A DNA stretch of 42,964 nt from a virus, in the IMG/VR virus record IMGVR_UViG_3300049215_000781, positions 1-42,964 of that record; one strand, given 5' to 3'. The translations under genes were made by a program, and so were the position numbers. Every line of letters starts with the position of its first letter. Within the stretch, counting starts at the first letter, position 1. Below the pieces are notes generated by a model that saw only the letters and a list, made by a program, of their open reading frames with translations, was not told where the DNA came from and made no database searches. Below, piece by piece: positions 16,162 through 23,943 of this stretch.

Positions 16162-16833
16162 CTACTTTATTTGAAATTTTGAATAATGATTGATCACGTA
16201 TTTTATTCGCTCCAGTTGCTTCGCTGTTGGCCTGTAATCAGCAAACTCTCCACCGGCAGTCTCATCATTTGGGAAGCAATAAACCTCCCATAACTTGCTG
16301 TTAAAATGATAGATCGCTTTCCAGCAATACTTAGGAGCAAACACCTTGTCAGGCCCTATCGTCTCTAACTTACCAATGCTGCCAATAAACACTTCTATTT
16401 GACCTTCCTTTGTTGCATACTTCCTTTCTTGCGCCTCCAGCTTTTTCCATATACCACGATTCAAATGCCCGCTCTGCGGAAACATATTGGTATAGTAAAA
16501 GCATTCATGCTCACCGGTTTTATTGCAAGCATTATCCTCAGCGCTCATATTGTGGCCGCAGTCATACCCGGAGTGATCATAATCGCGCTTCAGGTTGGTA
16601 CCGGTCATGTCCGGATCAGCGGTAAATCCGCTTTGCCTGGGCAGCTTGTTATCGCAGCTCAGCATATCAGCAGTGAGCATGTATTCTACCAGGCAAGGAA
16701 TATGGGCGCTCTCGATCCAGGTACTTTCGTAATAGGTATGCTTTACAAGCACTGTATCCTGCGCATTGGCTGCAGCAGACATTGCGAGGATTGCCCCAAG
16801 ACATAAAGACGTTCTAATTACTGCTACTTTCAT
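16162..16833 (-). CDS. secreted DNA/RNA non-specific endonuclease (NUC1 family)
   Basis: 223 residues from the ATG that overlaps the endolysin stop (ATGA). A Sec signal peptide ending ...AANAQ is cut at about residue 24, and the NUC domain follows. The catalytic motif reads DCGH (90-93) in place of the usual DRGH; His93 is kept. The metal-binding part is YYTNMFPQ with Asn115, Asn124 and Glu132 in place. Several cysteines suggest disulphides, consistent with export. Encoded inside the lysis block, it would degrade nucleic acid in the periplasm or lysate. Activity despite the Arg-to-Cys change is likely but unproven. Confidence 0.8.
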   Translation of the reverse strand: MKVAVIRTSLCLGAILAMSAAANAQDTVLVKHTYYESTWIESAHIPCLVEYMLTADMLSCDNKLPRQSGFTADPDMTGTNLKRDYDHSGYDCGHNMSAEDNACNKTGEHECFYYTNMFPQSGHLNRGIWKKLEAQERKYATKEGQIEVFIGSIGKLETIGPDKVFAPKYCWKAIYHFNSKLWEVYCFPNDETAGGEFADYRPTAKQLERIKYVINHYSKFQIK

Positions 16834-17318
16834 ATTGTCAAAATTGTACCTCCTGCAGTCTCGTACCATTTCTTTTCCCATGCTACGCTATGCTGAGGCT
16901 GGTGATCTTTATTATGTGGCAAGCTTGCCCACGTCTTACATGCATCATCCAGGGCGTTTTCAAATTTGCCTGCAACTATATCCGGAAGCGCTTTCGCTTC
17001 TCTTAATAGTTCGATAGCTGCTATATCCTGGCTTTTTTCGCTGAAGTCCGGAAGGCCCAGTTTTTTCTTCAGTGCGCTCCAGGTTGTCCAGGTAATTTGA
17101 TAAGCACCGGCGGCGCTCGTCTTTATGGTTTTACCTGCCTTATTGGTATAGGCAAAGAATACATGTGGATGATCCTCCATGCTGCCGAATATCACACCTC
17201 CAAACATTGTCTTATAACCGTCGGGCCCCGATGTTCCTTCGGAGTGGCGGATCATGTCCAGGAATGCTCTCACATTCTTGTTACACAGATATGCATCATA
17301 AAATTTCAAGTCCGTCAT
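16830..17318 (-). CDS. endolysin, lambda R-like muramidase/transglycosylase
   Basis: 162 residues with the lambda endolysin pattern: AFLDMIRHSEGT with catalytic Glu27, GYKTMFGGVIFG, DHPHVFF, then TSAAGAYQITWTTWSALKK and WASLP. It cleaves the glycan strands of peptidoglycan. No signal peptide is present, so it needs a holin to reach the wall. The start is the ATG overlapping the u-spanin stop (ATGA). Neighbouring holin-like and spanin genes complete a lysis cassette. Confidence 0.9.
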   Translation of the reverse strand: MTDLKFYDAYLCNKNVRAFLDMIRHSEGTSGPDGYKTMFGGVIFGSMEDHPHVFFAYTNKAGKTIKTSAAGAYQITWTTWSALKKKLGLPDFSEKSQDIAAIELLREAKALPDIVAGKFENALDDACKTWASLPHNKDHQPQHSVAWEKKWYETAGGTILTI

Positions 17319-17932
17319 TTTGCCCAATGTTTTACCAGGTCAATAACCCATCTGCCAACCGGGATAATGAAAATCCCGATCGCAATTGCTATCAAGAACC
17401 ACTTAAGACTAAATTTTTCTTTTACGATCGTTTTTGCCGTCGCGGTCTCGTGAATTACTTGCACTTTGTCTTTTCGCCTGCTGATGCTGTCGTTACTCCG
17501 GGTAACAGAATCAATTATGATCCGCAGGCCATGCACAAGCTGTTTAATGCTGTCGCATTCACATTTTATGTTCACTTTGCCGTCCGGCTTCACAGTAACA
17601 GTTCCGTGTGCCCGGCCATCATCGAAATGGTAATCATGCTCCACCGGTTTACCGGCAGATGTAGTGGCCGGCTTCAGATCATCATCCCCTAAACTGATGT
17701 CCGCTTCATTAAAAGGAATTGTAAACAGACTATCCTTCGTAATATCCTGGTGCGATGTACTTGCATCATGCTTCACCTGGTTATTAACAAGGGCGCTGTC
17801 GATTGCAACTAATGTTTCGGAATTGCTCTTGCTCTTCTTCAGAGTAGCACAGCTCACCAATAAAGTCAAAACACAAAGCAGTAATCCGCATTTGCCTTTT
17901 GAATTGATCAGTATGTTAGTTGTCTTATGCAT
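17315..17932 (-). CDS. unimolecular spanin (u-spanin)
   Basis: 205 residues with a lipoprotein signal at the N-terminus (GLLLCVLTLLVSC, lipobox LVSC) and a transmembrane helix near the C-terminus (KWFLIAIAIGIFIIPVGRWV, about residues 175-195). One polypeptide anchored in the outer membrane by lipid and in the inner membrane by a helix is the topology of u-spanins such as T1 gp11, which fuse the two membranes in the last lysis step. The middle is a charged periplasmic domain. It overlaps the endolysin start by 4 bp. Start: the ATG three codons after a TTG. Confidence 0.75.
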   Translation of the reverse strand: MHKTTNILINSKGKCGLLLCVLTLLVSCATLKKSKSNSETLVAIDSALVNNQVKHDASTSHQDITKDSLFTIPFNEADISLGDDDLKPATTSAGKPVEHDYHFDDGRAHGTVTVKPDGKVNIKCECDSIKQLVHGLRIIIDSVTRSNDSISRRKDKVQVIHETATAKTIVKEKFSLKWFLIAIAIGIFIIPVGRWVIDLVKHWAK

Positions 17933-18155
17933 TTCCTTCAAGTCTTTTTAATCGGGTTTCCAGTTCCTCCAGTTTCGCTTTATGATCTTCGACAGTTGTA
18001 TTCAGCTTCTTCATTTCAGCCAGCATCTCGTCCAGCACATCAAGCTTATCCAGTTTCTTCAAGAACATTTGCATAAGGGTTTTGCTTGTAAAGCCTCCAA
18101 ATGCAATCAGAATTCCCACAGCTGCTGTCAGTAGCCATAGTTTTATGCTATCCAT
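17925..18155 (-). CDS. small membrane protein with coiled coil, lysis region
   Basis: 76 residues: one membrane helix (IKLWLLTAAVGILIAFGGF) and a C-terminal coiled coil (DEMLAEMKKLNTTVEDHKAK then LEELETRLKRLEG). Its ATG overlaps the stop of the holin-like gene (TGATG). It could be an antiholin, a holin partner or an i-spanin-like protein. The exact role cannot be decided from sequence. Confidence 0.65.
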   Translation of the reverse strand: MDSIKLWLLTAAVGILIAFGGFTSKTLMQMFLKKLDKLDVLDEMLAEMKKLNTTVEDHKAKLEELETRLKRLEGNA

Positions 18156-18490
18156 CAACTCGCGCTATTATTTGAGTTATTGCCTTTTTGCATTATATCC
18201 TTCAACACCTTTGCTCCGTTGCCAATTCCAAGCGCGGCACACAGCGCGAACAGAATGTTATCATCTATATGCTTACCTTTTAACACGCCGATTAAAACAA
18301 CCAGGATAAATAGAAGTGCGAATAGAAAATTGTTCAACCTGCTACTACTCCCTACGGTTCCTCCGTTTTCGCTTAGCGCTCCTTTTATAAAGTCATTCCA
18401 GCACCTGGCAATGAAAATGAACAATCCGACAATGATCACCAGGATCACTAAATTGTCAAACCCACCTGTTATGTCGAAAATGCTCTTCAT
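18155..18490 (-). CDS. holin-like membrane protein
   Basis: 111 residues with two clear transmembrane helices (about 14-30, LVILVIIVGLFIFIARC; about 54-70, FLFALLFILVVLIGVLK) and a third weaker one (ILFALCAALGIG). This is a class I/II holin topology. It opens the lysis block (holin, coiled-coil membrane protein, u-spanin, endolysin, nuclease) after a strong hairpin. Holins let the endolysin reach the cell wall. Family assignment is by topology and context. Confidence 0.7.
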   Translation of the reverse strand: MKSIFDITGGFDNLVILVIIVGLFIFIARCWNDFIKGALSENGGTVGSSSRLNNFLFALLFILVVLIGVLKGKHIDDNILFALCAALGIGNGAKVLKDIMQKGNNSNNSAS

Positions 18491-18510
18491 TGATTATTCT
18501 GTTTTTAAGG

Positions 18511-18536
18511 AAGGCCGCACCGCACAGTGCGGCCTT
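18511..18536. terminator. strong bidirectional hairpin between secreted protein gene and lysis block
   Basis: A perfect 10-bp stem AAGGCCGCAC/GTGCGGCCTT with a 6-nt loop, followed on the plus strand by TTG and on the minus strand by CC then TTAAAAA. T-tails are short, so it may act as partial terminator or as an RNA processing site separating head genes from lysis genes. Confidence 0.5.
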
Positions 18537-18572
18537 TTGTTCATACTTATACTCTGTTCGGCGGTTTTTTAT

Positions 18573-19031
18573 CTACTGTCGTAATAGCAAATACCCTCGG
18601 TAGCTGCTCTGCTGTCCTACACCACTATTAGAGGTATCATTTATGATCGCTCGGTAATTGGTGTTAGGATTGTTAGTGATGATCTCCCGGTATGACTTAG
18701 TGCTATTCGCAAGATTGGTCACGCTATCTACTATCCAACTGGCTGCTGTGTCGCAGCTGCTCTGCCAGCTGATATTGCCACCCATGTTGCCGCTTATTTT
18801 AGTCGCGTCGATCCAAATTGTAGCTGTCTTGTAAGTGCCCGGTATCTTCTGCGTGAATGTATCTGCCTTAGCAGCTACTGTATTTGTAAGAGTGTCCAGG
18901 GAAGTTGTATAAAACACACCTGATTGTACAGCCGTTACAAACCGGTTTTTATACACCTGTTGAGCATCCGCATGGAAGCTGCCGCAGACAGCAGCTCCCA
19001 AAATGCTTAGAATTAAAAGACTTTTTTTCAT
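18573..19031 (-). CDS. exported protein next to the capsid gene
   Basis: 152 residues starting with a strong Sec signal peptide (MKKSLLILSILGAAVCGSF, then HADAQ; cut near residue 24). The mature part is a beta-rich domain with several Asn/Thr-rich segments (SGNMGGNISWQSSCDTAAS). No family recognised. It lies directly downstream of the capsid gene, where head decoration or completion proteins are normally found, yet the signal would send it to the periplasm. Confidence 0.6.
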   Translation of the reverse strand: MKKSLLILSILGAAVCGSFHADAQQVYKNRFVTAVQSGVFYTTSLDTLTNTVAAKADTFTQKIPGTYKTATIWIDATKISGNMGGNISWQSSCDTAASWIVDSVTNLANSTKSYREIITNNPNTNYRAIINDTSNSGVGQQSSYRGYLLLRQ

Positions 19032-19072
19032 ATCGTTTATTACCTTTTGAATTATTTTTTTTGAATTATTTT

Positions 19073-20185
19073 TTAGTTGCTGTTAGGAGTTCCTTGCACA
19101 ATTGCGATCACGCCAAGATCATCACTCCTTCTACGGCGACCGCCCATACGTACTTGCACAGCATAGATATCACCTAAGTATTCAGGGTCTTGTAAACGTT
19201 CAAAAGGCATTACACTTCCGAGCGCTCTTGCCACTGCATTTTTTTGCCAGCATATACTTACCACATTATCAGTAGGAAGAACCGCTGCGCCTAATGCATT
19301 AACGGCTAATTGATTGCTACCATTCAATGCATTCGCAGCCATTGCAACACTTGCGCGTGTCATGATATTAAAGCCATATAGCTTTCCAACAATGCCCGTG
19401 CTCGCGTCATAATATTGAGAGAAGTCGCGATACTGTGTATTGGTAAGGCTATCTGTAAATTGCTCATACATGTCAGACTCTAAGAGGGCGTATCTATCAT
19501 TCTGAGGCACCTTTTTCCTGTTCATCTGCTTCCGTGCGCTCTTTAAATCCTGGTGCACCATAGCGTTACGCTGTCCTGTTTGGCCTGTATCCGAACCTAC
19601 ATCGGTTGCGGCGCCGGTTGTGTAAATGATATTTGCAGCTGGAGTTGTAAGCAACCATTTGATCAAAATATCATCTGCAACAGTTTCGTTTAATGTCATT
19701 AAATGGTCGTCCAGCACACTCGACATCTTATCATAGCTCACCTGCATTTCTTCAATGTTTGTGATCTGTGTTGGATCTGTGCTGTAATCGTCCAATACAT
19801 AAGTGATATCGCTATCTCCGCGTTGCACTATTGTGCCGGGGAATGAGCTTCTATTCTTAATTACATTGGGCTTGCTGCCGCGCTGTGGTATATGCACGAT
19901 CTGGCCGTTAATTACATACTGATCATCATTGAATGCATACTTCAGGAAAGCGTTATCTTCCCAAAAACGATCCATTATATAATTCACCCAAATCTCCACG
20001 TCAACTGATGCCTTAAATACATCTTGCACCCTTGTTTTTCTTAGGGTGGCGGAGTAGATCACCAGGGCCAGCATGGCGACCGTAGTGATCAGAGGCGAAA
20101 TGTGGGATTGCAAAGCATTACACGCCATGCATGTAAGCATCGCGAATGCTAAAAACGAAAAGAGAAATTGCAAAAAGCGTTTCAT
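19073..20185 (-). CDS. major capsid protein with hydrophobic N-terminal extension
   Basis: 370 residues. From about residue 52 (RVQDVFKASVDVEIWVNYI) it follows a HK97-like major capsid pattern of Bacteroidota phages, with LTNTQYRDFSQYYDASTGIV, GFNIMTRASVAMA and LGVIAIVQGTPNSN at the end. The first approx 47 residues hold two hydrophobic segments (FLQFLFSFLAFAMLTCMA; LITTVAMLALVIYSATL), unusual for a cytoplasmic capsid. The upstream protease could cut them off. Later ATGs exist (residue 38) but with no better ribosome site. It follows the prohead protease/scaffold gene as expected. Confidence 0.8.
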   Translation of the reverse strand: MKRFLQFLFSFLAFAMLTCMACNALQSHISPLITTVAMLALVIYSATLRKTRVQDVFKASVDVEIWVNYIMDRFWEDNAFLKYAFNDDQYVINGQIVHIPQRGSKPNVIKNRSSFPGTIVQRGDSDITYVLDDYSTDPTQITNIEEMQVSYDKMSSVLDDHLMTLNETVADDILIKWLLTTPAANIIYTTGAATDVGSDTGQTGQRNAMVHQDLKSARKQMNRKKVPQNDRYALLESDMYEQFTDSLTNTQYRDFSQYYDASTGIVGKLYGFNIMTRASVAMAANALNGSNQLAVNALGAAVLPTDNVVSICWQKNAVARALGSVMPFERLQDPEYLGDIYAVQVRMGGRRRRSDDLGVIAIVQGTPNSN

Positions 20186-20236
20186 TTGTTACTATTTTTT
20201 TGTTTACGATTTTACTGTCCTTGCTGCTGTTGCTTT

Positions 20237-21256
20237 TTATTTGCTTACCCCTTTCGGATATTTATTATACTTCGCCTTATAGAGCTCGTTATAGGCGTCC
20301 GGATTTTTTGCCTTTAAATCCTCCAATGTGCCATCCTTAAACATTTTGTCCCAGGTAGCCTTATCGTACTTAATACCGTCAGGCCCTTCTTCACTACCGG
20401 CTTTCAATTGATCGGTAACCAGTTTATTGCCGGGCATTTCAGCAAGCAACGCTTTCAGCTCAGCAGGTTTCCCTTCATATTGTTTCGCCAATGTCTCCTT
20501 CAGCTTGGCTGTGATTTTTCCTCCCTTTAAAGCCACGTCAAGTTGGTCGGTAACATCTTTATCTGTGGCGGCTTTTTTCAAACCGGCGATCTCACCTTCC
20601 AGTTTTGTTTTATCTGTCTTGAGTGTAGCATTCTCTGTTTCCAGAGCATCTGCCTTTAAGGCCTTTGCAGCGAGAGTATTTAGCGCCTCCGCTACCGCTT
20701 TGTTATCAGAACCATCTACCAGGTTCAAAGCTTTTAACACCTCGGGGGTGAGAACTAAATCTTTTTTTTCCATTGGGATTTTTATTTGATTATTAAAATC
20801 GGCGAGGTTGATTACGTTGTCCTCAGCATCGAATAATTGACAAAGAGCATTGCTATTCCCGGGTATGTCTACAAGGCTGCATTCCTTGTTATACCACTTT
20901 GTAACGGTTGGCCCCGTTTGTCCCGGCAGCATCATTGCAGGATCAGTGCTGTACTCCAGCACTACTATATGTCCTACGCTTGCAGCATTCAAAAAGCCGT
21001 TTTCTACTTCATCGGCCATTTGTTCGCCGCGCGGATTGGAAAGGTTGATCTCTGGATAGCCAACTACATTGTCTTCTTCCACAGCCATGTCGCACCATTT
21101 AAGCGCAACACCATCTTCCCGGCGATGCATATAGTAGCCGATCGGGTTACGCAAAAACTCATCCATCAGATAACCGCTTGACAAAAGCCGGAAGCCATAT
21201 TCATTTACTGAACTATCGGACAGAACAAATTTTTTATTGATTTTTTTAGATGCCAT
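20237..21256 (-). CDS. prohead protease/scaffold (Mu gpI-like)
   Basis: 339 residues in two parts. The first approx 160 follow a prohead protease pattern: GYYMHRRE with the putative catalytic His, ENGFLNAASVGH with the putative Ser, then ECSLVDIPGNSNALC. The second half is a scaffold-like coiled coil (KADALETENATLKTDKTKLE) with a lysine-rich C-terminus. In Mu, gene I makes both the protease and the scaffold. It heads the leftward late operon and diverges from the terminase genes. Confidence 0.8.
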   Translation of the reverse strand: MASKKINKKFVLSDSSVNEYGFRLLSSGYLMDEFLRNPIGYYMHRREDGVALKWCDMAVEEDNVVGYPEINLSNPRGEQMADEVENGFLNAASVGHIVVLEYSTDPAMMLPGQTGPTVTKWYNKECSLVDIPGNSNALCQLFDAEDNVINLADFNNQIKIPMEKKDLVLTPEVLKALNLVDGSDNKAVAEALNTLAAKALKADALETENATLKTDKTKLEGEIAGLKKAATDKDVTDQLDVALKGGKITAKLKETLAKQYEGKPAELKALLAEMPGNKLVTDQLKAGSEEGPDGIKYDKATWDKMFKDGTLEDLKAKNPDAYNELYKAKYNKYPKGVSK

Positions 21257-21408
21257 TAAGTGGGGGCCTGCTTTACGATGTAAAATTGCAACCCTCTGAA
21301 AGCCGCTCCAAATAAGAGATACAGCTCAAGTAAGCATCTTACCTGTAGTGGGGTTAAATCTTCCCTGTCTTAGATTTATTAATTGATACGCTCTGTTTTC
21401 GTGGTCAA
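21257..21408. promoter_or_regulatory. divergent intergenic region between the two late transcription units
   Basis: No gene is seen in these approx 150 bp, which separate the leftward protease/capsid operon from the rightward terminase operon, so late promoters for both directions should lie here. On the plus strand TTG (21383-21385) followed 20 bp later by CAACTTTG (21406-21413) resembles the Bacteroidota promoter, but it would place the start at or inside the terminase ATG. No clear Mor/C-type palindrome is visible. Confidence 0.4.
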
Positions 21409-21429
21409 CTTTGTAGCATGGCTACAAAG
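21409..21429 (+). repeat. 9-bp inverted repeat whose loop is the terminase start codon
   Basis: CTTTGTAGC-ATG-GCTACAAAG: perfect 9-bp arms (21409-21417 and 21421-21429) with exactly the ATG as the 3-nt centre. As RNA it would place the start codon in a hairpin loop. As DNA it is a 21-bp operator-like palindrome spanning the initiation site, and the encoded protein has a helix-turn-helix. Confidence 0.6.
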
Positions 21430-21867
21430 CAAAGGACGCTAAGCATCGAGCAGAAGAAAGAATGGGCTAAACTTTTATACACCCAGTACGACTATTCGCA
21501 AAAGGAGATCGCCGAAAAAGTGGATGTATCTACAAAGACAATGGTTAACTGGGTGCGTGATGGTAAATGGGAAGAATTCCGCATTTCTTTACTCACTACA
21601 AAACAAGATCAGCTGCGACGCTTGTACCTGATACTTGACCGGGCCACTAAGAAGATTGAAGAGGACGCAGATGGCGGCGATAGTGGCGATGGCGATAAGC
21701 TGCTTAAATACACTCAGGCAATTAAGAACCTGGAGAATGATACGAGCATAGCTGCTATTGTCGAAGCCGGTTCCAAGTTTGTTGAGTTCGTAAAGTCTAA
21801 CGATCTCGAAAAGGCTAAGGAGATCACCAAATTATTCGATGCATTTGTTGAATCCGAATTAAGTTAA
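21418..21867 (+). CDS. terminase small subunit (HTH)
   Basis: 149 residues. The N-terminal helix-turn-helix (YSQKEIAEKVDVSTKTMVNW, about residues 23-42) is the usual DNA-recognition element of small terminases. The C-terminal half is helical and would form the oligomer ring. It recognises phage DNA for packaging, which in Mu-like phages starts at one end of integrated DNA. The stop overlaps the large terminase ATG (TAATG). The start codon lies in a 9-bp inverted repeat, which may allow autoregulation. Confidence 0.75.
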   Translation: MATKQRTLSIEQKKEWAKLLYTQYDYSQKEIAEKVDVSTKTMVNWVRDGKWEEFRISLLTTKQDQLRRLYLILDRATKKIEEDADGGDSGDGDKLLKYTQAIKNLENDTSIAAIVEAGSKFVEFVKSNDLEKAKEITKLFDAFVESELS

Positions 21868-23372
21868 TGGCACGTACTCAAAAAGACAAACAGGCAATTG
21901 CCGATTGGAAGGAGTTAGCCGAAAGCATACTCAGCGCCACGCCGGTGGATAGAAGCGAAACGCTTAAAGAGCAGCGCGATCGTATTGCCAAATTAGAAGC
22001 TGATCCTGAAGCTTGGTTTAAATACTACTTCCCGAAATACGCTACTGCAGAACCGGCGCCATTCCACAAAGCAGCCACAAAAAGAGTTATTGAGAATTCT
22101 GAATATTACGAAGTCCGCATCTGGTCCCGGGAGCTGGCAAAAAGTACGCGCACAATGATGGAGGTGCTTTACCTGGGCTTGGTAAAAAATAAAAGATATG
22201 TGCTAATGATCAGCAACAGCCTTGATAATGCTATTCGTTTACTAATGCCCTATCAGATAAACCTTGAGGTCAATCCACGCATTATTCGCGATTATGGCAA
22301 GCAGGTTAAATTAGGAAGTTGGGACGCAGCGGAATTTACAACCAAGAAGGGATTGGCATTCAGGGCGCTTGGCGCTGGCCAGTCTCCGCGTGGTACCAGG
22401 AACGAGGAGCGCCGTCCTGATGTGATCCTGTTTGATGATATTGATACCGACGTAGACTGCCGTAATCCGGAGATCATACAATCTAAATGGGAATGGATCG
22501 AAGAAGCTGCTATTGGCACACGATCTATTTCAGAACCTACATTGATCATCTTTTGCGGCAACCGCATTGCAAAAGATTGCTGCATTGAGCGCGCTCGCGA
22601 ATATGCGGATCATAAATCCGAGATCAACATTCGCGATGAGAAGGGAAAATCTTCGTGGCCTCAAAAAAATACTGAAGCGCACATCGACCGGGTACTCGGA
22701 CAGAAAAGTTACTTCGCTCAGCAAAAAGAATATTTCAACAATCCCATAAATGAGGGTTCGGTGTTTAAAGAAATGGCATACAAGCCCGCCCGGCCTATAA
22801 AGGAATATAGTCTATTGGTATGCTACACCGACCCTTCATTTAAGGAATCTAAGAAGAATGACTTTAAAGCCACAGTATTGGTTGGCAAGTGGCGCGACGA
22901 GTTTCACGTTATCAAAGCTTTTGTGGAGCAAACCACAACTGCCAAAATGATAGAATGGCATTATGAGATCATGCGCATAGTTGGCGGCCAGGCGTGTTAT
23001 TATCAGATGGAAGCGAACTTTCTCCAGGATATCATCCTGAAGGAGTTTTATGAAGCAGCAAGGCGTAATGGCAAAACAATTCCGATCATAGGTGATCAAC
23101 GCCAAAAGCCCGATAAGTTTACCCGTATAGAAAGTTTGTTGGAACCATTGAACCGTAATGGCAAGCTCTTCCTGAATGAGGACGAGAAATCCGATACGCA
23201 CATGAAATGCCTGTATGATCAGTTTAAAGCCATTGCACCAGGTAGCCGGTCGCATGATGACGGCCCTGATGCTGTAGAAGGTGCCGTATGGATCATCAAC
23301 AATAAAGAAACTGCTGTGCGCCCGGATAGCGTTTATGCTGTCAGGCGCCCTTTAAATAAAAAACGTTTTTAG
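21867..23372 (+). CDS. terminase large subunit
   Basis: 501 residues, the packaging motor ATPase/nuclease. Walker A is variant (SRELAKST, 87-94), as often in large terminases, and Walker B is VILFDDID (186-193). The C-terminal RNase H-like nuclease begins near YTDPSFKE with its first acidic residue and ends at HDDGPDAVEGAVW. It corresponds to Mu gp28. Downstream neighbours gp36-like and portal confirm the packaging block. Confidence 0.92.
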   Translation: MARTQKDKQAIADWKELAESILSATPVDRSETLKEQRDRIAKLEADPEAWFKYYFPKYATAEPAPFHKAATKRVIENSEYYEVRIWSRELAKSTRTMMEVLYLGLVKNKRYVLMISNSLDNAIRLLMPYQINLEVNPRIIRDYGKQVKLGSWDAAEFTTKKGLAFRALGAGQSPRGTRNEERRPDVILFDDIDTDVDCRNPEIIQSKWEWIEEAAIGTRSISEPTLIIFCGNRIAKDCCIERAREYADHKSEINIRDEKGKSSWPQKNTEAHIDRVLGQKSYFAQQKEYFNNPINEGSVFKEMAYKPARPIKEYSLLVCYTDPSFKESKKNDFKATVLVGKWRDEFHVIKAFVEQTTTAKMIEWHYEIMRIVGGQACYYQMEANFLQDIILKEFYEAARRNGKTIPIIGDQRQKPDKFTRIESLLEPLNRNGKLFLNEDEKSDTHMKCLYDQFKAIAPGSRSHDDGPDAVEGAVWIINNKETAVRPDSVYAVRRPLNKKRF

Positions 23373-23374
23373 CC

Positions 23375-23812
23375 ATGTCAAGAATTATTGAACAAGCAGA
23401 CCTTAACACGAATATCTATCCCGAAATAATTACTGAGATTACCCGGGGCGATAATACGATCGTGGACAAAGCAATAGACAATGCGATCGAAGAAACTAAG
23501 TCCTTCCTGAATCGTTACGATCTGAACCAGCTATTCGGTGATGGCTCTACATCACCTTCATTCACAAGCGCCATGCTGCAGAATATCGTTAAGGATGTAG
23601 CTGTTTGGTGGCTTGTTAAGTTGGCGAATCCTAACATCAATTATGAACATGCAAAGGTCTGTTATGAGGATGCCATTGCCAGCCTCAAGATGATCCAGTC
23701 CGGAAGGATGGTTCCTCCTGGATGGCCGCTGATGGATTATTCAAATGCTACAACCACTCCGGGTGATGCGATCGTTTATACTTCTAATCCTAAACGCTGC
23801 ACACGCTTTTGA
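23375..23812 (+). CDS. Mu gp36-like protein (DUF1320)
   Basis: 145 residues with the gp36/DUF1320 pattern: an N-terminal ADLNTNIYPEIITEITRGD, then VDKAIDNAIEETKSFLNRYD, and a C-terminal PPGWPL segment. These proteins take part in head-tail connection. Starts 2 bp after the terminase stop, so it is co-translated. Confidence 0.8.
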   Translation: MSRIIEQADLNTNIYPEIITEITRGDNTIVDKAIDNAIEETKSFLNRYDLNQLFGDGSTSPSFTSAMLQNIVKDVAVWWLVKLANPNINYEHAKVCYEDAIASLKMIQSGRMVPPGWPLMDYSNATTTPGDAIVYTSNPKRCTRF

Positions 23813-23813
23813 T

Positions 23814-23939
23814 ATGACACCGGAGGAAGTAAAAGAAATGTTACGCAAAATTGCCGAGGCCATGCGAGTGCAAAATGGCGTCTGTAACATATTTCTAAGT
23901 ATAACGCTCGGCCAAAAAATAATAGTTCATTTAAACTAA
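23814..23939 (+). CDS. small hypothetical protein between gp36-like and portal
   Basis: 41 residues from the ATG one base after the gp36-like stop. The amphipathic start (TPEEVKEMLRKIAEAMRVQ) is followed by a short hydrophobic part (NIFLSITLGQKIIVHL). A longer frame starts at 23745 inside the upstream gene but is less likely. No family recognised. Tight spacing to both neighbours supports it as real. Confidence 0.5.
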   Translation: MTPEEVKEMLRKIAEAMRVQNGVCNIFLSITLGQKIIVHLN

Positions 23940-23943
23940 TAAT

